The notes: generated by a model from the letters alone, not told the origin. Shown: positions 8,263 to 17,295, numbered from the stretch's first letter. The stretch is 64,000 nucleotides of DNA from an uncultured Opitutales bacterium (GCA_900548275.1 URJY01000002.1:1-64000); one strand, 5' to 3'. Program-made: numbers and translations.

Positions 8263-9687
8263 ATGAACAAACTACGGAGAACGCTTTTCAATATTCTCGC
8301 AACGGCGGTGCTGCTTGCAACTTCGGCGCACGCACAATTCAGGGACGCCGCACAATTCGGCTTCCTACCCGAAAACGACGGATTCAAAAACGCCGAAGCA
8401 CTGCAAAAGGCGGTCGACGGCGGCGGAACGATTACCGTTTCGAAAAAGGGCGTCTACGCAATCTCCAAGGAAGTGAAAATCGGCGACGACACGCACCTTG
8501 TCTTCGGCGCGGATACGGTCGTAAAAAAGACCGCCGCAAAAGACGCGTTCTTCCCGTACGTATTCGTCAACAAGGGCGCGTACACGAAAACGTTCAACAG
8601 AAACATCCGCATAACGGGGCTGAACTTGTCGGTCGGCGGAATCGACCAATGCAACGTGCCGATTGTCGGACTAATCGGACACCTCTCGTTCTTCTACGTA
8701 AAAGACCTGCGCATAGAAAACTTCCGCTGCCTCGACTTGGAGAATGGACAGTTCTGCATACAGATTTGCACGTTCGAAAACATTATCGTGCGCGACGCCA
8801 TCATCAACGGCAAGAAGGACGGCGTGCACCTCGGGCGCGGCAAAACATTCAAAATCGCCGACTGCGACTTCACCACGTTCGACGACGCAATAGCCCTCAA
8901 CGCCCACGACTATTCCACATCGAACCCCGAACTGGGCTGGATTGAAGACGGCGTCATCGAAAACATCACCGACCGCAACGAAGAGAAAACCGTCGGCTAC
9001 TTCTGCCGCATACTCGGCGGCGCGTGGACGGACTGGTACGAGGGGATGAAAATACAACGCTCCGACAGCGTGGTCTCGGACGGGCGCATATACCGCAGCG
9101 TAAACAAACCCGACGGCAAAGTATACATATCGAAAACACGCCCCACACACAAAAGCGGAATGAAAATGCTCGACGGCATTATCTGGCGCGTCGTACAGGA
9201 GGGCGCGACATACACGGCGGGCGTGCGCAACGTCGTCTTCCGCGACATATTTTTGTACAAACCCCGCACGGCGTTCTCGGTGCACTTCGACACGGGAATC
9301 TACAGCCGCTCGTACTACCCGAACGCTCCGTTCATTTCGCAAAGCGGCTTGGTGTTCGACAACGTACGCGTAATGTTCGACAAACAAATGCCTTTTCTGA
9401 CATCGCTCACCCCGATAGACTCGATTGTGGCGAACAACTGCCATCTTAAGAAAAACAAGTTTTTGTTCTTCTGCAATTCGGCGATGAAAGACTTCGGGAA
9501 AACCTCCCTGCGCCTTTCGAACTGTACTTTCGACGTGCCCGAAAACTTCGTGCTAATCGAAAACAGAATAAAGAACAAACAACTCGACGTGCAAGCGACA
9601 GGCTCGATTTTGCCCAACGGCAAACCCGCCGTGAAGGACAGACTCGACCGCAATTTCTTCGACTGCGATTTTCTGGAGAAAAAGTAG
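8263..9687 (+). CDS. Secreted right-handed beta-helix protein (GH28/pectate-lyase-like)
   Basis: This is a 474-aa exported protein. A signal peptide (MNKLRRTLFNILATAVLLATSAHA) is followed by a parallel beta-helix fold. The fold is seen in short repeated turns such as IRITGLNLSVGG, LRIENFRCLD, IIVRDAIINGKKDGVHLG and CDFTTFDDAIALNAHD. The GVHLG ... DDAIAL pair resembles the active-site region of GH28 polygalacturonases and related families. It is probably co-transcribed with the GH30 gene 21 bases upstream. Specificity is unknown; it could be a glycosidase, a lyase or a structural glycan-binding helix. It starts in an AATATG context. Confidence 0.85.
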   Translation: MNKLRRTLFNILATAVLLATSAHAQFRDAAQFGFLPENDGFKNAEALQKAVDGGGTITVSKKGVYAISKEVKIGDDTHLVFGADTVVKKTAAKDAFFPYVFVNKGAYTKTFNRNIRITGLNLSVGGIDQCNVPIVGLIGHLSFFYVKDLRIENFRCLDLENGQFCIQICTFENIIVRDAIINGKKDGVHLGRGKTFKIADCDFTTFDDAIALNAHDYSTSNPELGWIEDGVIENITDRNEEKTVGYFCRILGGAWTDWYEGMKIQRSDSVVSDGRIYRSVNKPDGKVYISKTRPTHKSGMKMLDGIIWRVVQEGATYTAGVRNVVFRDIFLYKPRTAFSVHFDTGIYSRSYYPNAPFISQSGLVFDNVRVMFDKQMPFLTSLTPIDSIVANNCHLKKNKFLFFCNSAMKDFGKTSLRLSNCTFDVPENFVLIENRIKNKQLDVQATGSILPNGKPAVKDRLDRNFFDCDFLEKK

Positions 9688-9788
9688 GACGGAAAATAAG
9701 TTCGAAAAACGCCACGGGCGTTCCGCACAAAGAAACAAATCTTATCCCCGAAAACATCCTAAAAAACTTCCGTGCGAAGCACTGTAAT

Positions 9789-10007
9789 ATTAGGCGCGTC
9801 GCTCCGAAAGGGGGCTTAACCGTCGCCCCCTTTGCCACCTTTGTCAAGCAAAGGTCGGCAATCCCCTCCCAATCGCACAATGCTTTGTAAGCTCGGCTAC
9901 GTTCAGGCGGTGGCTTTCCTGTGTTTACAGGGCGCAGCGCGTACTAAACGTACGTGCGCGGTCTGTAAGCACAGGGAAACGCCGCATCAACGGTACTTTC
10001 ACGCGCC
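9789..10007. repeat. Divergent copy of the composite palindromic repeat
   Basis: This fills most of the 400-base gene-free gap 9688-10089. It holds CGTCGCTCCGAAAG (compare the CTCCAAAG arm at 2944), and nested hairpins AAAGGGGGC/GCCCCCTTT and CCTTTG/CAAAGG. A large hairpin, 9907-9983, has stem CCTGTGTTTACAG/CTGTAAGCACAGG and apical CGTAC/GTACG. The right arm GAAACGCC ... TTTCACGCGCC is like that at 23-52. No coding frame is convincing. Confidence 0.6.
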
Positions 10008-10089
10008 GTCATGCTTTCACGCGTCATCATATTTTGTTGACGAGAATAACCCCAGTGCTAATTTTTTTTCGAATTATTTCTTTTAAACT

Positions 10090-11769
10090 ATGAGCGAAGA
10101 AAACAAACCAATGCACTTTATCAGGCAAATAATCGCCGAGGACATCAAAAACGGCTTGCCGCCGTCGGCTGTCCATACGCGCTTCCCGCCCGAACCGAAC
10201 GGCTGCCTGCACATCGGACACGCCAAGGCGTTCTGCCTCGACTTCGGAATGGCTCTGGAAAACGGCGGTCAGTGCAATTTGCGCTTCGACGATACAAACC
10301 CCGACAAAGAGGAAACGCGCTTCGTTGACGCAATCAAGGAAGACGTGCATTGGCTCGGCTTCGACTGGGGCGACCGCGAATTCTACGCGTCCGACTATTT
10401 CGAAAAGCTCTACTCTCTCGCCGAAGAACTTATAATGGCAGGCAAGGCGTACGCCTGCACACTCAGCGCGGAGGAATTCAAGGAATACCGCGGCGTCCCC
10501 GGGAAACCCGGCAAACCGAGCCCGTGGCGCAACCGTCCGCCCGAGGAAAGCCTCGACATCTTCCGCCGTATGCGCGCGGGCGAATTCGAGGAGGGGCAGT
10601 ACGTAATCCGCGCGAAAATCGATATGGATTCGCCCAACCTGCATATGCGCGACCCCGCCATCTACAGAATCAAAAAGGCTGGGCACCACCGCACGGGCGA
10701 CAAATGGTGCATCTACCCGATGTACGACTTCGCACACTGCCTGTCGGACGCAATCGAGGGAATCACGCACTCAATCTGCACGCTCGAATTCGAAGTGCAC
10801 CGCCCGCTCTACGACTGGTTCATCGACAACACGAGCATACTCAAAACGCTCAAGGTTCACCCGCGCCAGTACGAATTTGCGCGTCTGAATTTGTCGTACA
10901 CAATGATGAGCAAGCGCAAGCTCCAGCAGCTCGTTGCGGAAAAGGTCGTAGAGGGTTGGGACGACCCGCGCATGCCCACGCTCGCGGGGATGAGACGGCG
11001 CGGCTACACACCCGCGGCAATCAGAAATTTCTGCGAGGAAATCGGCTGCACAAAGTTCAACAGCCTGACGGAACTTTCGCTGCTCGAACACTGCGTGCGC
11101 CAAGACCTCAACAAAGTGGCGTTGCGCAGAATGGCGGTTTTCGACCCGCTCGAAGTGGAAATCGAAAACTGGGAGGACGGTAAAGTCGATATGCTCGAGG
11201 CGGTCAACAACCCCGAAGACGAATCGGCGGGTACGCGGAAAATTCCGTTCGGCAAACACATCTACATAGAGCGCGCCGACTTTATGGAAAATCCGCCCAA
11301 AAAGTTCTTCAGACTCTCGCCCGACACCGAAGTGCGCCTGCGCTACGCCTACTTTATGAAGTGCAGGGAAGTGGTAAAGGACGAAAACGGAAACATCCTC
11401 AAGCTAATCTGCACGATAGACCCCGCAAGCCGCGGCGGAAACTCGCCCAACGGCAGAAAGGTCAAGGCGACAATCCACTGGGTCGACGCCGACACGGCAA
11501 TCAAGGGCAGGGCTGTTCTGTTCGAAACGCTCTTCACCCGCGCCGATATGGCGGACCTGCCCGAAGGCAGCGACTTCAAGGACTTCCTCAACCCCGATTC
11601 CAGAAAGGAAGTTGCATTCCTCGGAGAGCCCGCACTCGCCGACGCAAAGGCGGGCACGCCCCTGCAGTTCGAGCGCAACGCCTACTTTATGGCGGACTCG
11701 AAGCTTTCGGCGGACGGCAAGCCCGTGTTCAACCGCACCGTCGCGCTCAAAGATTCGTACGGCAAGTAG
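10090..11769 (+). CDS. glnS: Glutaminyl-tRNA synthetase
   Basis: This class I aminoacyl-tRNA synthetase charges tRNA-Gln with glutamine. The HIGH signature is FPPEPNGCLHIGHAKAF near residue 35, and the KMSKS-type loop is MMSKRKL near residue 275, both characteristic of GlnRS rather than GluRS. The remaining 280 residues form the two beta-barrel anticodon-binding domains, and the 559-aa length is usual. Presence of GlnRS suggests the host can charge glutamine directly rather than only through GatCAB. It follows the structured gap and appears monocistronic. The leader is rich in T and A and has no clear Shine-Dalgarno site. Confidence 0.97.
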   Translation: MSEENKPMHFIRQIIAEDIKNGLPPSAVHTRFPPEPNGCLHIGHAKAFCLDFGMALENGGQCNLRFDDTNPDKEETRFVDAIKEDVHWLGFDWGDREFYASDYFEKLYSLAEELIMAGKAYACTLSAEEFKEYRGVPGKPGKPSPWRNRPPEESLDIFRRMRAGEFEEGQYVIRAKIDMDSPNLHMRDPAIYRIKKAGHHRTGDKWCIYPMYDFAHCLSDAIEGITHSICTLEFEVHRPLYDWFIDNTSILKTLKVHPRQYEFARLNLSYTMMSKRKLQQLVAEKVVEGWDDPRMPTLAGMRRRGYTPAAIRNFCEEIGCTKFNSLTELSLLEHCVRQDLNKVALRRMAVFDPLEVEIENWEDGKVDMLEAVNNPEDESAGTRKIPFGKHIYIERADFMENPPKKFFRLSPDTEVRLRYAYFMKCREVVKDENGNILKLICTIDPASRGGNSPNGRKVKATIHWVDADTAIKGRAVLFETLFTRADMADLPEGSDFKDFLNPDSRKEVAFLGEPALADAKAGTPLQFERNAYFMADSKLSADGKPVFNRTVALKDSYGK

Positions 11770-11959
11770 TGGAAAGCCCCAAACGGAAAATTCGGCGGCG
11801 GAAATCAGGAATAAAATTTCCGTCCCGCCCCGAATAATTCGGTTGACGAACCGCAAAAACCGCCGAAAATATCCGCTAAATTTTTACGGCAGCCGCAGCG
11901 CGTTCCCCCGCGCCGCCGCGCAAAAAGACACGAACATTTAAAACAAAATATCAATCAAA

Positions 11960-12826
11960 ATGAAAGTTTACATCAACGGAAAATACTACGACGAAAACGA
12001 CGCAAAAGTGTCTGTTTTCGACCACGGTTTTATGTACGGCGACGGTATCTTCGAAGGTATCCGCCTCTACAATAAAAATGTGTTCCGCCTGCCGATGCAT
12101 ATGGACAGGCTCTTCCGCAGCGCAAAGGCAATTATGCTCGACCTGCCGTGGACGAAACAGGAAATCGCCGACGCCGTATGCGACGCGTGCCGTACAAACA
12201 ACCTCACCGACGGCTACATCCGCCTGATTATCTCGCGCGGCAAGGGCAAGCTCGGACTCTCGCCCTTCACCTGCTCCGACCCGCAGCTGATTATCATCGC
12301 CGACCAAATCCAGCTCTATCCCAACGAAACGTACGAAAAGGGCTTGAAGGCAATCACCGTTCCCACGCGCAGAAACTCGCACGCGGCGTTGCCCCCGATG
12401 GTCAAGAGCCTCAACTATCTCAACAACATTCTGGCGAAAATCGAAGCCTACAAGCTCGGCTATCAGGAATGTCTGCTTCTCAACAACGAAGGCTATGTCG
12501 CCGAATGCAGCGGCGACAACGTTTTCATCGTCTTCGAAGGCAAGCTCATCACTCCGCCCGTAAGCTGCGGCTCGCTCGGCGGTATGACGCGCCGCGCGGT
12601 TCTCGACGTCGCAAAGAAGCTCGGCGTTGAAGTCGTCGAAAAGCCGCTCGCGCGCTTCGACGTTTGGACGGCGGACGAATGCTTCCTTACGGGCACGGCG
12701 GCAAAGCTCATTCCGCTCGTGGAACTCGACGGCAGAAGCATCGGCGACGGCAAACCCGGCCCCGTAACGAAAAAGCTTTTGCAGGGCTTCAACGAAATCG
12801 CCCCCGTGGAAGGTACGAAAATCTAA
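11960..12826 (+). CDS. ilvE: Branched-chain amino acid aminotransferase (class IV)
   Basis: This PLP enzyme transfers the amino group between branched-chain amino acids and 2-oxoglutarate. Family marks include the N-terminal DHGFMYGDGIFEGIR, the PLP-lysine segment VKSLNYLNNILAK, and the C-terminal LTGTAAKLIPLVELDGR. Its 288-aa length is that of the short IlvE/DAAT type. D-amino-acid transaminase and aminodeoxychorismate lyase share this fold, but the conserved GYDECLLLN-like segment (here GYQECLLLN) favours IlvE. It is followed by a strong terminator and the composite repeat, so it is a single-gene unit. Confidence 0.9.
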   Translation: MKVYINGKYYDENDAKVSVFDHGFMYGDGIFEGIRLYNKNVFRLPMHMDRLFRSAKAIMLDLPWTKQEIADAVCDACRTNNLTDGYIRLIISRGKGKLGLSPFTCSDPQLIIIADQIQLYPNETYEKGLKAITVPTRRNSHAALPPMVKSLNYLNNILAKIEAYKLGYQECLLLNNEGYVAECSGDNVFIVFEGKLITPPVSCGSLGGMTRRAVLDVAKKLGVEVVEKPLARFDVWTADECFLTGTAAKLIPLVELDGRSIGDGKPGPVTKKLLQGFNEIAPVEGTKI

Positions 12827-12845
12827 CCAATAGACAACTTTTGAC

Positions 12846-12889
12846 GGCGCGTTTTCGGCGGAGTTTTTTGCCCGAAACGCGCCTTTTTT
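12846..12889 (+). terminator. Rho-independent terminator after ilvE
   Basis: GGCGCGTTTCGG-type and CCGAAACGCGCC arms form a long GC-rich stem, followed by six Ts. It starts 20 bases after the ilvE stop codon. Confidence 0.85.
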
Positions 12890-12911
12890 GTTACATACGA
12901 AAACAACAAAA

Positions 12912-13068
12912 AAAGACTTCACGCTCGGCGCAGCCGAGCTGTTTAGGCTTGTCAAATTAGGTAAAGAAGGGCGGCTTTACAGTTAGGCGGCGGTGAGAGC
13001 ATATTTACATATGTGACCACTGACGCCGAAATGTGAAACGCCCTTATTTGCCTGATTTCACAAGCCCG
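12912..13068. repeat. Composite palindromic intergenic repeat, copy 2 (inverted)
   Basis: This has the same architecture as 2869-3035 but in reverse. An A tract is followed by hairpin GCTCGGC-GCA-GCCGAGC, then TTAGGCTTGTCAAA (34 of 37 identical over 12925-12961). A central palindrome holds CATAT/ATATG, and the GTGAAACGCCC ... TTTCAC arm closes the unit. It fills the gap between ilvE and the thioesterase gene. Confidence 0.75.
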
Positions 13069-13084
13069 TAAAAGACATTGGAAT

Positions 13085-13480
13085 ATGCCCCCCATTAGAA
13101 ATACGGATAACGACAGACTCGCCAAAACTCTCGGCTTCGAATGCGTGCAGTCCGCATTCGGACGCGCGGTCGCACGCGCTACCGCACGCGACGCATTTTT
13201 GAACGGCGTGGACATCGCCCACGGCGGCTTTCTATTTTCGCTCGCCGACTACGCCTCCGCGCTTGCGGCAAACGCCGACGGACGCACGGCAATAAGCTCT
13301 GGAGCGTCGATAGACTACCTCTCGCCCTGCCCCAAAGACGCTGTCGTCGAGGCGGTCGCGACAATCCCGTATTCCGACGAACGCACGGCTCTGTGCGAAG
13401 TATCGATTGCGGATGCGGAATCGGGAAAAGTCTTTGCAATGTTCAGGTCGAGGATGATTTTCAAAAAGAAACCCCTATGA
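13085..13480 (+). CDS. PaaI-family hotdog thioesterase
   Basis: This is a 131-aa single hotdog-domain acyl-CoA thioesterase. The segment DIAHGGFLFSLADYASA carries the family motif HGG(F)L(F)SLAD, whose Asp and neighbouring residues form the active site. ASIDYLSPCPKD is the next conserved strand. Homologues hydrolyse phenylacetyl- or hydroxybenzoyl-CoA-type thioesters. The actual substrate cannot be inferred, and no paa genes are near. The gene starts in an AATATG context, and its stop overlaps the start of the Sel1 gene (ATGA). Confidence 0.87.
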   Translation: MPPIRNTDNDRLAKTLGFECVQSAFGRAVARATARDAFLNGVDIAHGGFLFSLADYASALAANADGRTAISSGASIDYLSPCPKDAVVEAVATIPYSDERTALCEVSIADAESGKVFAMFRSRMIFKKKPL

Positions 13481-14664
13481 GAAATTTCATTTTCATAATC
13501 GCGGCAATGCTGTGCGCGGCGGCGGCGCAGGCGCAAAGCTTGGGCGAAATCGCGGGAACGCTGTCGGAATCGGCGGCAAAGGGCGCGGGCGAAGCCGTCG
13601 AAGACATCGAGGCAAAGGCGAAAGCGGGCGACGCAAAGGCGCAGCTTGCCATAGGTTCGTACTACGCAATCGGCGAACGCGGACTTCCAAAAGACGCGCA
13701 AAAGGCGGTCTACTGGCTCGAAAAGTCGGCGGCGCAAAAAGACAAGGCCGCGATGGTTTATCTGGGATACATCTACGGCGAGGGCAAACTCGTAAAGCGC
13801 GATTTTCAAAAGGCGGTTCTCTGGCGCGAAGCCGCCGCCGAAATAGGCGATTCCGCCGAAAAATGGTCGCTCGGCAACGCCTTTCTCTACGGCTTCAGAC
13901 TGCCCAAAGACCAACAAAAAGCCCTTTTCTGGATTACACGCGCAGCCGAGGGCGGCAATGCGGAGGCGGTCGAAAAGCTCATAGAAATCCACGAAAATCT
14001 CGGCAACGCACAGGAGCTTGAAAAGTGGAACTCCGCCCTTTCGAAAATGCAGCTCGAAGCGGCGCAGGCGGGAAACGCGCTCGCAATGCTCGCCGTGGCG
14101 GGAAAATTTATGTCGGGCAAAAAGGGGCTGCCGCGCCGTCCTGCGCAGGCCGTTTTCTGGTACAAAAAAGCCGCCGACGCAGGCAACCGCGAGGCTATGG
14201 AAAAGCTCGCGAAAATGTACGCAAGAGGTCGCTTTCTGCCGAAAAACCCCGAAAAGGCGCAGGAGTATCTGGAAAAGCTCGCCGCGGGAGACCCCGCTTA
14301 CTGCTTCAAAATAGCGTCTCTCTACGGCGAGGGAAAAGACGGCTTTCCGAAAGACGGAAAAAAATCCGCCGACTGGTTCGCAAAAGGCGCGGAGAAATCC
14401 GACATCACAACGCGCCTGTTCGCGGTGTTCCGCTACTGGAGAATCGGCGAGACGCAAACCGCGCTGAAACTGTGCGGCGAAATCGGGGCGCAATCGAAGA
14501 AATCGCTCGCCGCAATAGAGGAAAAGTCGCCCGACGGCATTCAGGCAATGGTAGTAAAACAGACGCTGAAAACAGTCGAAAGAATGCAAGCCGACATCTC
14601 GGGCGGCAAACCCGCCCCCGAAAATACGGGAGCGTATTTGAACGGGAAACCAACGCCCAATTAG
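13477..14664 (+). CDS. Secreted Sel1-like repeat protein
   Basis: This is a 395-aa protein with a signal peptide (MRNFIFIIAAMLCAAAAQAQ) followed by tandem Sel1-type (TPR-like) helical repeats of about 36 residues. Examples are AQLAIGSYYAIGERGLPKDA, AMVYLGYIYGEGKLVKRDFQ and AMEKLAKMYARGRFLPKNPE. Such repeats mediate protein-protein interactions, often in the periplasm. The gene overlaps the thioesterase stop by 4 bases, so the two are translationally coupled. The partner and role are unknown. A longer in-frame reading begins inside the thioesterase gene and is not used, because the signal peptide marks the true start. Confidence 0.88.
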   Translation: MRNFIFIIAAMLCAAAAQAQSLGEIAGTLSESAAKGAGEAVEDIEAKAKAGDAKAQLAIGSYYAIGERGLPKDAQKAVYWLEKSAAQKDKAAMVYLGYIYGEGKLVKRDFQKAVLWREAAAEIGDSAEKWSLGNAFLYGFRLPKDQQKALFWITRAAEGGNAEAVEKLIEIHENLGNAQELEKWNSALSKMQLEAAQAGNALAMLAVAGKFMSGKKGLPRRPAQAVFWYKKAADAGNREAMEKLAKMYARGRFLPKNPEKAQEYLEKLAAGDPAYCFKIASLYGEGKDGFPKDGKKSADWFAKGAEKSDITTRLFAVFRYWRIGETQTALKLCGEIGAQSKKSLAAIEEKSPDGIQAMVVKQTLKTVERMQADISGGKPAPENTGAYLNGKPTPN

Positions 14665-14704
14665 GGCGTAGAAACTTCCGCGCAAAATCGGCGTTATACC
14701 CAAT

Positions 14705-15067
14705 ATGATGAGGAAAATAAACGACATAGTAATATACGTCCTGTTTTGCTTTCTATTCGGAACGGGAATAATGCTCAAGTATACGTTCGTAAAGGGCGCG
14801 GGAATGCAGCTTGTACTCGGGATGGGCAAGCACGACTGGGAAACGCTGCACCTCTATGCGGGCTTTTTAATGGCTGTTTCCGCGCTCGTCCACGTCATGC
14901 TGAACGCAAAGTTTGTAAAAAACGCAATCTGCAAAAAAAGCGCATTCGCAACCGCAATGTTTGTGCTCGCGGGCGCGGCGTTGATTTTCGGACTGGGATT
15001 TTTTCCGAAAAAGACGCTCCCTAAAAATTCCGCAAAAACGGTGCAAACAAACGGCGCGGTTAAATAA
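14705..15067 (+). CDS. Small membrane protein, DUF4405-like
   Basis: This is a 120-aa protein with three probable membrane helices: residues 7-24, 49-66 and 80-98. Histidines in WETLHLYAGFLMAVSALVHVML are placed like the haem-ligand pairs of DUF4405 and cytochrome b561-type proteins. The function is unknown; a role in electron transfer or membrane assembly is possible but unproven. It starts in an AATATG context and may share a transcript with rsmA 36 bases downstream. Confidence 0.75.
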   Translation: MMRKINDIVIYVLFCFLFGTGIMLKYTFVKGAGMQLVLGMGKHDWETLHLYAGFLMAVSALVHVMLNAKFVKNAICKKSAFATAMFVLAGAALIFGLGFFPKKTLPKNSAKTVQTNGAVK

Positions 15068-15102
15068 AATTGTTGCGCGCGCCGCGAAAATCGGGAAATA
15101 AT

Positions 15103-15957
15103 ATGCCCCCGATTCTTATGGAATACAACGGACAGCTCTCGCCGTCTCAAACGACGGAAATCCTCAGACAACTCGGACACAACCCAGTGAGGAAATTCGG
15201 GCAGAATTTCCTTGTCGACGCAAACATCGTGCGCAAATCGCTCGAGCTTGCGGACGTATCGGCGGGGGATGTCGTCGTGGAGGTCGGCCCCGGGCTCGGA
15301 ACGTTGACGGGCGCGCTGCTCGAGCGCGGCGCAAAGGTTTTCGCGGTAGAGTTGGACAGGCGGCTTTTCGAATTTCTCGGGCAACGCTTTGCGGGCAACA
15401 CGAACCTGAACTTAATCAACGCCGACGCGGTGGACTTCCCGCTCGCCGCCCTGCCCGAGGACGTCGCCGATTTCAAGATTGTCGCGAACCTGCCCTACGC
15501 CATCAGCACGCCGTGGCTCGAAAAAGTTCTCGCGGGCAGACTTCCGCAGAGGATGTCGCTTATGTTGCAAAAGGAGGCGGCATTGCGCTTTGCCGCCCGC
15601 AACGGCACGGGAGAGTTCTCGCCCATTTCCGTTTTTCTATCCGAAGCATACGACATCCCCGCGCCGCACAGGGTTTCGGCGAGCTGCTTTCACCCGCGCC
15701 CCGCGGTTGATTCCATGCTGCTTGCGCTTTCGAAAAAGCCCGACGCCTACGTTTTCGCGCCGCGCACGCGCGAGATTATGCGCGCGGTATTTTCGAAACG
15801 CCGCAAGCAAATCGCCTCAATCGCAAAGAGCGCGGGCGACTTCGCCCCGACGCTTCTCGAATGGCTCGACGCAACCCCCGAGCTGCCGCGCGACCGCCGT
15901 CCCGAGGCGATAGAAAACAAATACTGGAAGCTGCTCGACGGGATTGTCCGCAAATGA
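15103..15957 (+). CDS. rsmA: 16S rRNA dimethyladenosine transferase RsmA/KsgA
   Basis: This enzyme dimethylates two adjacent adenosines in the 3'-terminal helix of 16S rRNA during 30S maturation. SAM-binding motif I is VVVEVGPGLGTLTGALLERG, and the catalytic motif IV is IVANLPYAIST (N-L-P-Y). QNFLVDANIVRK near the N-terminus is diagnostic of the family. The start is placed at an ATG in an AATATG context; ATG 15118 (MEYNG) is equally possible. Its stop overlaps the next gene's start (ATGA), indicating an operon. Confidence 0.95.
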   Translation: MPPILMEYNGQLSPSQTTEILRQLGHNPVRKFGQNFLVDANIVRKSLELADVSAGDVVVEVGPGLGTLTGALLERGAKVFAVELDRRLFEFLGQRFAGNTNLNLINADAVDFPLAALPEDVADFKIVANLPYAISTPWLEKVLAGRLPQRMSLMLQKEAALRFAARNGTGEFSPISVFLSEAYDIPAPHRVSASCFHPRPAVDSMLLALSKKPDAYVFAPRTREIMRAVFSKRRKQIASIAKSAGDFAPTLLEWLDATPELPRDRRPEAIENKYWKLLDGIVRK

Positions 15958-16733
15958 AAATTCTGCTTGCATTCGCAATCTGCGCGGCGGTTGCCTACGC
16001 ACTCGTGTTGCTTGCGGCGTACTTTTTCGCCGACAGGTTTATGTTCCATCCCCCCGCACGGACATACGTTAGGACGGGCGAAACTGTCGAATTCGAGTCC
16101 GACTCGGGCGCGAAACTTGCGGGGCTTTTTCTGAAGTCGCCCGTGCCGACATCGGTCAATATTTTCTACTGCCACGGCAACGGAGAGGACTTGGGAATGG
16201 TCTATTCGGGGCTCGACAGTTTGAGGAAACTCGGCTGCAACGTGTTCTCGTTCGACTACGACGGCTACGGACTTTCCGAAGGCAGCCCGTCGGAGGAAAA
16301 CCTGTACAAATCGGCGCGGGCGGCGTGGCGTTTCGCGGAGGAGAAATTGGGCTTTACCCCGCAAAATACGGTGCTCTTCGGCTTTTCGCTCGGCAGCGCG
16401 GCGGTCTGTTCGGTCGCCGAAACGCGGAGGCACTGGCGCGGAATCATACTCGCGGGCGGCATCGCAAGGGGTGTCGAAACGCTTCTTCCGTTCGACATAG
16501 TGCCGTGGAAAATTCTCGACAACACGTCGAAAATCGCGCATTTTGAATGCCCGTTGCTGATAATGCACGGAACGCGCGATTTCATCGTTCCGCCCCGAAA
16601 CGCCCGCAGGAATTTCGCGGCGGCAAAATGCGCCAAAAAGCTCGTGTGGCTCGACGGTTTCGGACACAACGACATATCGGCTTCGCCCGAATACCGAAAC
16701 GCCGCAATGCAATTTATAAAAGGACAGCAGTAA
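15954..16733 (+). CDS. Membrane-anchored alpha/beta hydrolase (BEM46/ABHD13-like)
   Basis: This 259-aa protein has an N-terminal membrane helix (residues 3-24) and then an alpha/beta-hydrolase domain. The triad is visible: Ser145 in the nucleophile elbow GFSLGSA, Asp in LLIMHGTRDFIVPP and His in DGFGHNDIS. The oxyanion segment is CHGNGEDLG. Relatives are esterases or peptidases of unknown substrate attached to the inner membrane. The start overlaps the rsmA stop by 4 bases and the next gene begins 1 base after its stop, so it is part of a tight operon. Confidence 0.88.
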   Translation: MKILLAFAICAAVAYALVLLAAYFFADRFMFHPPARTYVRTGETVEFESDSGAKLAGLFLKSPVPTSVNIFYCHGNGEDLGMVYSGLDSLRKLGCNVFSFDYDGYGLSEGSPSEENLYKSARAAWRFAEEKLGFTPQNTVLFGFSLGSAAVCSVAETRRHWRGIILAGGIARGVETLLPFDIVPWKILDNTSKIAHFECPLLIMHGTRDFIVPPRNARRNFAAAKCAKKLVWLDGFGHNDISASPEYRNAAMQFIKGQQ

Positions 16734-16734
16734 T

Positions 16735-17295
16735 ATGAAAAAAGCACTCGTGATACTTTTCGACAAAGTGGAGGAGCTTGAAGCCCTCGCCCCCGTCGAC
16801 ATCCTCAGACGCGCCCGAATAGACGTAACCACCGCCGCGCTCGGCGACAGCCTCGAGATAATCGGCAGAAGCGGAATCGCAATCGACGCCGACGAACTCT
16901 TCGACGACATCGCAAACGACAGCTTCGACGCGGTAATCCTCCCCGGAGGACCGGGGGTCTACGACATTCTCGAAATGCACCCCGAAGACGCCGCGCCGCT
17001 TAAAAACATTCTCGCGCGGCACATCGAAGGCGGCAAAATCTGCGCGGCAATCTGCGCCGCACCGCTCGTGCTCTCCGAAATGAAACTGCTCGCGGGCAGG
17101 AAATGCACGGCGCACGACTCGGTAATCGACAGGCTCGAAAACGCCGACGCCGCCGCAAAAGTCGTACGCGACGGCAACGTCATAACCTCGCAGGGCGCGG
17201 GCACGGCAATAGACTTCGCCCTCGAAATTCTCGCCGCACTCGCCGACGGGAAAACCGCCGACGACATCGCAACGTCAATCCGCTTTAAAAGATAA
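16735..17295 (+). CDS. DJ-1/PfpI family protein (YajL-like)
   Basis: This is a 186-aa flavodoxin-like protein of the DJ-1 group, associated with oxidative-stress and glyoxal defence. The reactive cysteine is Cys107 in the nucleophile elbow AAICAAPLVL, and the conserved acidic partner is in DKVEELEA. VITSQGAGTAIDFALEIL is the typical C-terminal signature of the DJ-1/YajL/ThiJ branch. It lies 1 base after the alpha/beta hydrolase, and its stop overlaps the following start. The exact biochemical activity (chaperone, deglycase or glyoxalase) is debated for the family. Confidence 0.92.
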   Translation: MKKALVILFDKVEELEALAPVDILRRARIDVTTAALGDSLEIIGRSGIAIDADELFDDIANDSFDAVILPGGPGVYDILEMHPEDAAPLKNILARHIEGGKICAAICAAPLVLSEMKLLAGRKCTAHDSVIDRLENADAAAKVVRDGNVITSQGAGTAIDFALEILAALADGKTADDIATSIRFKR

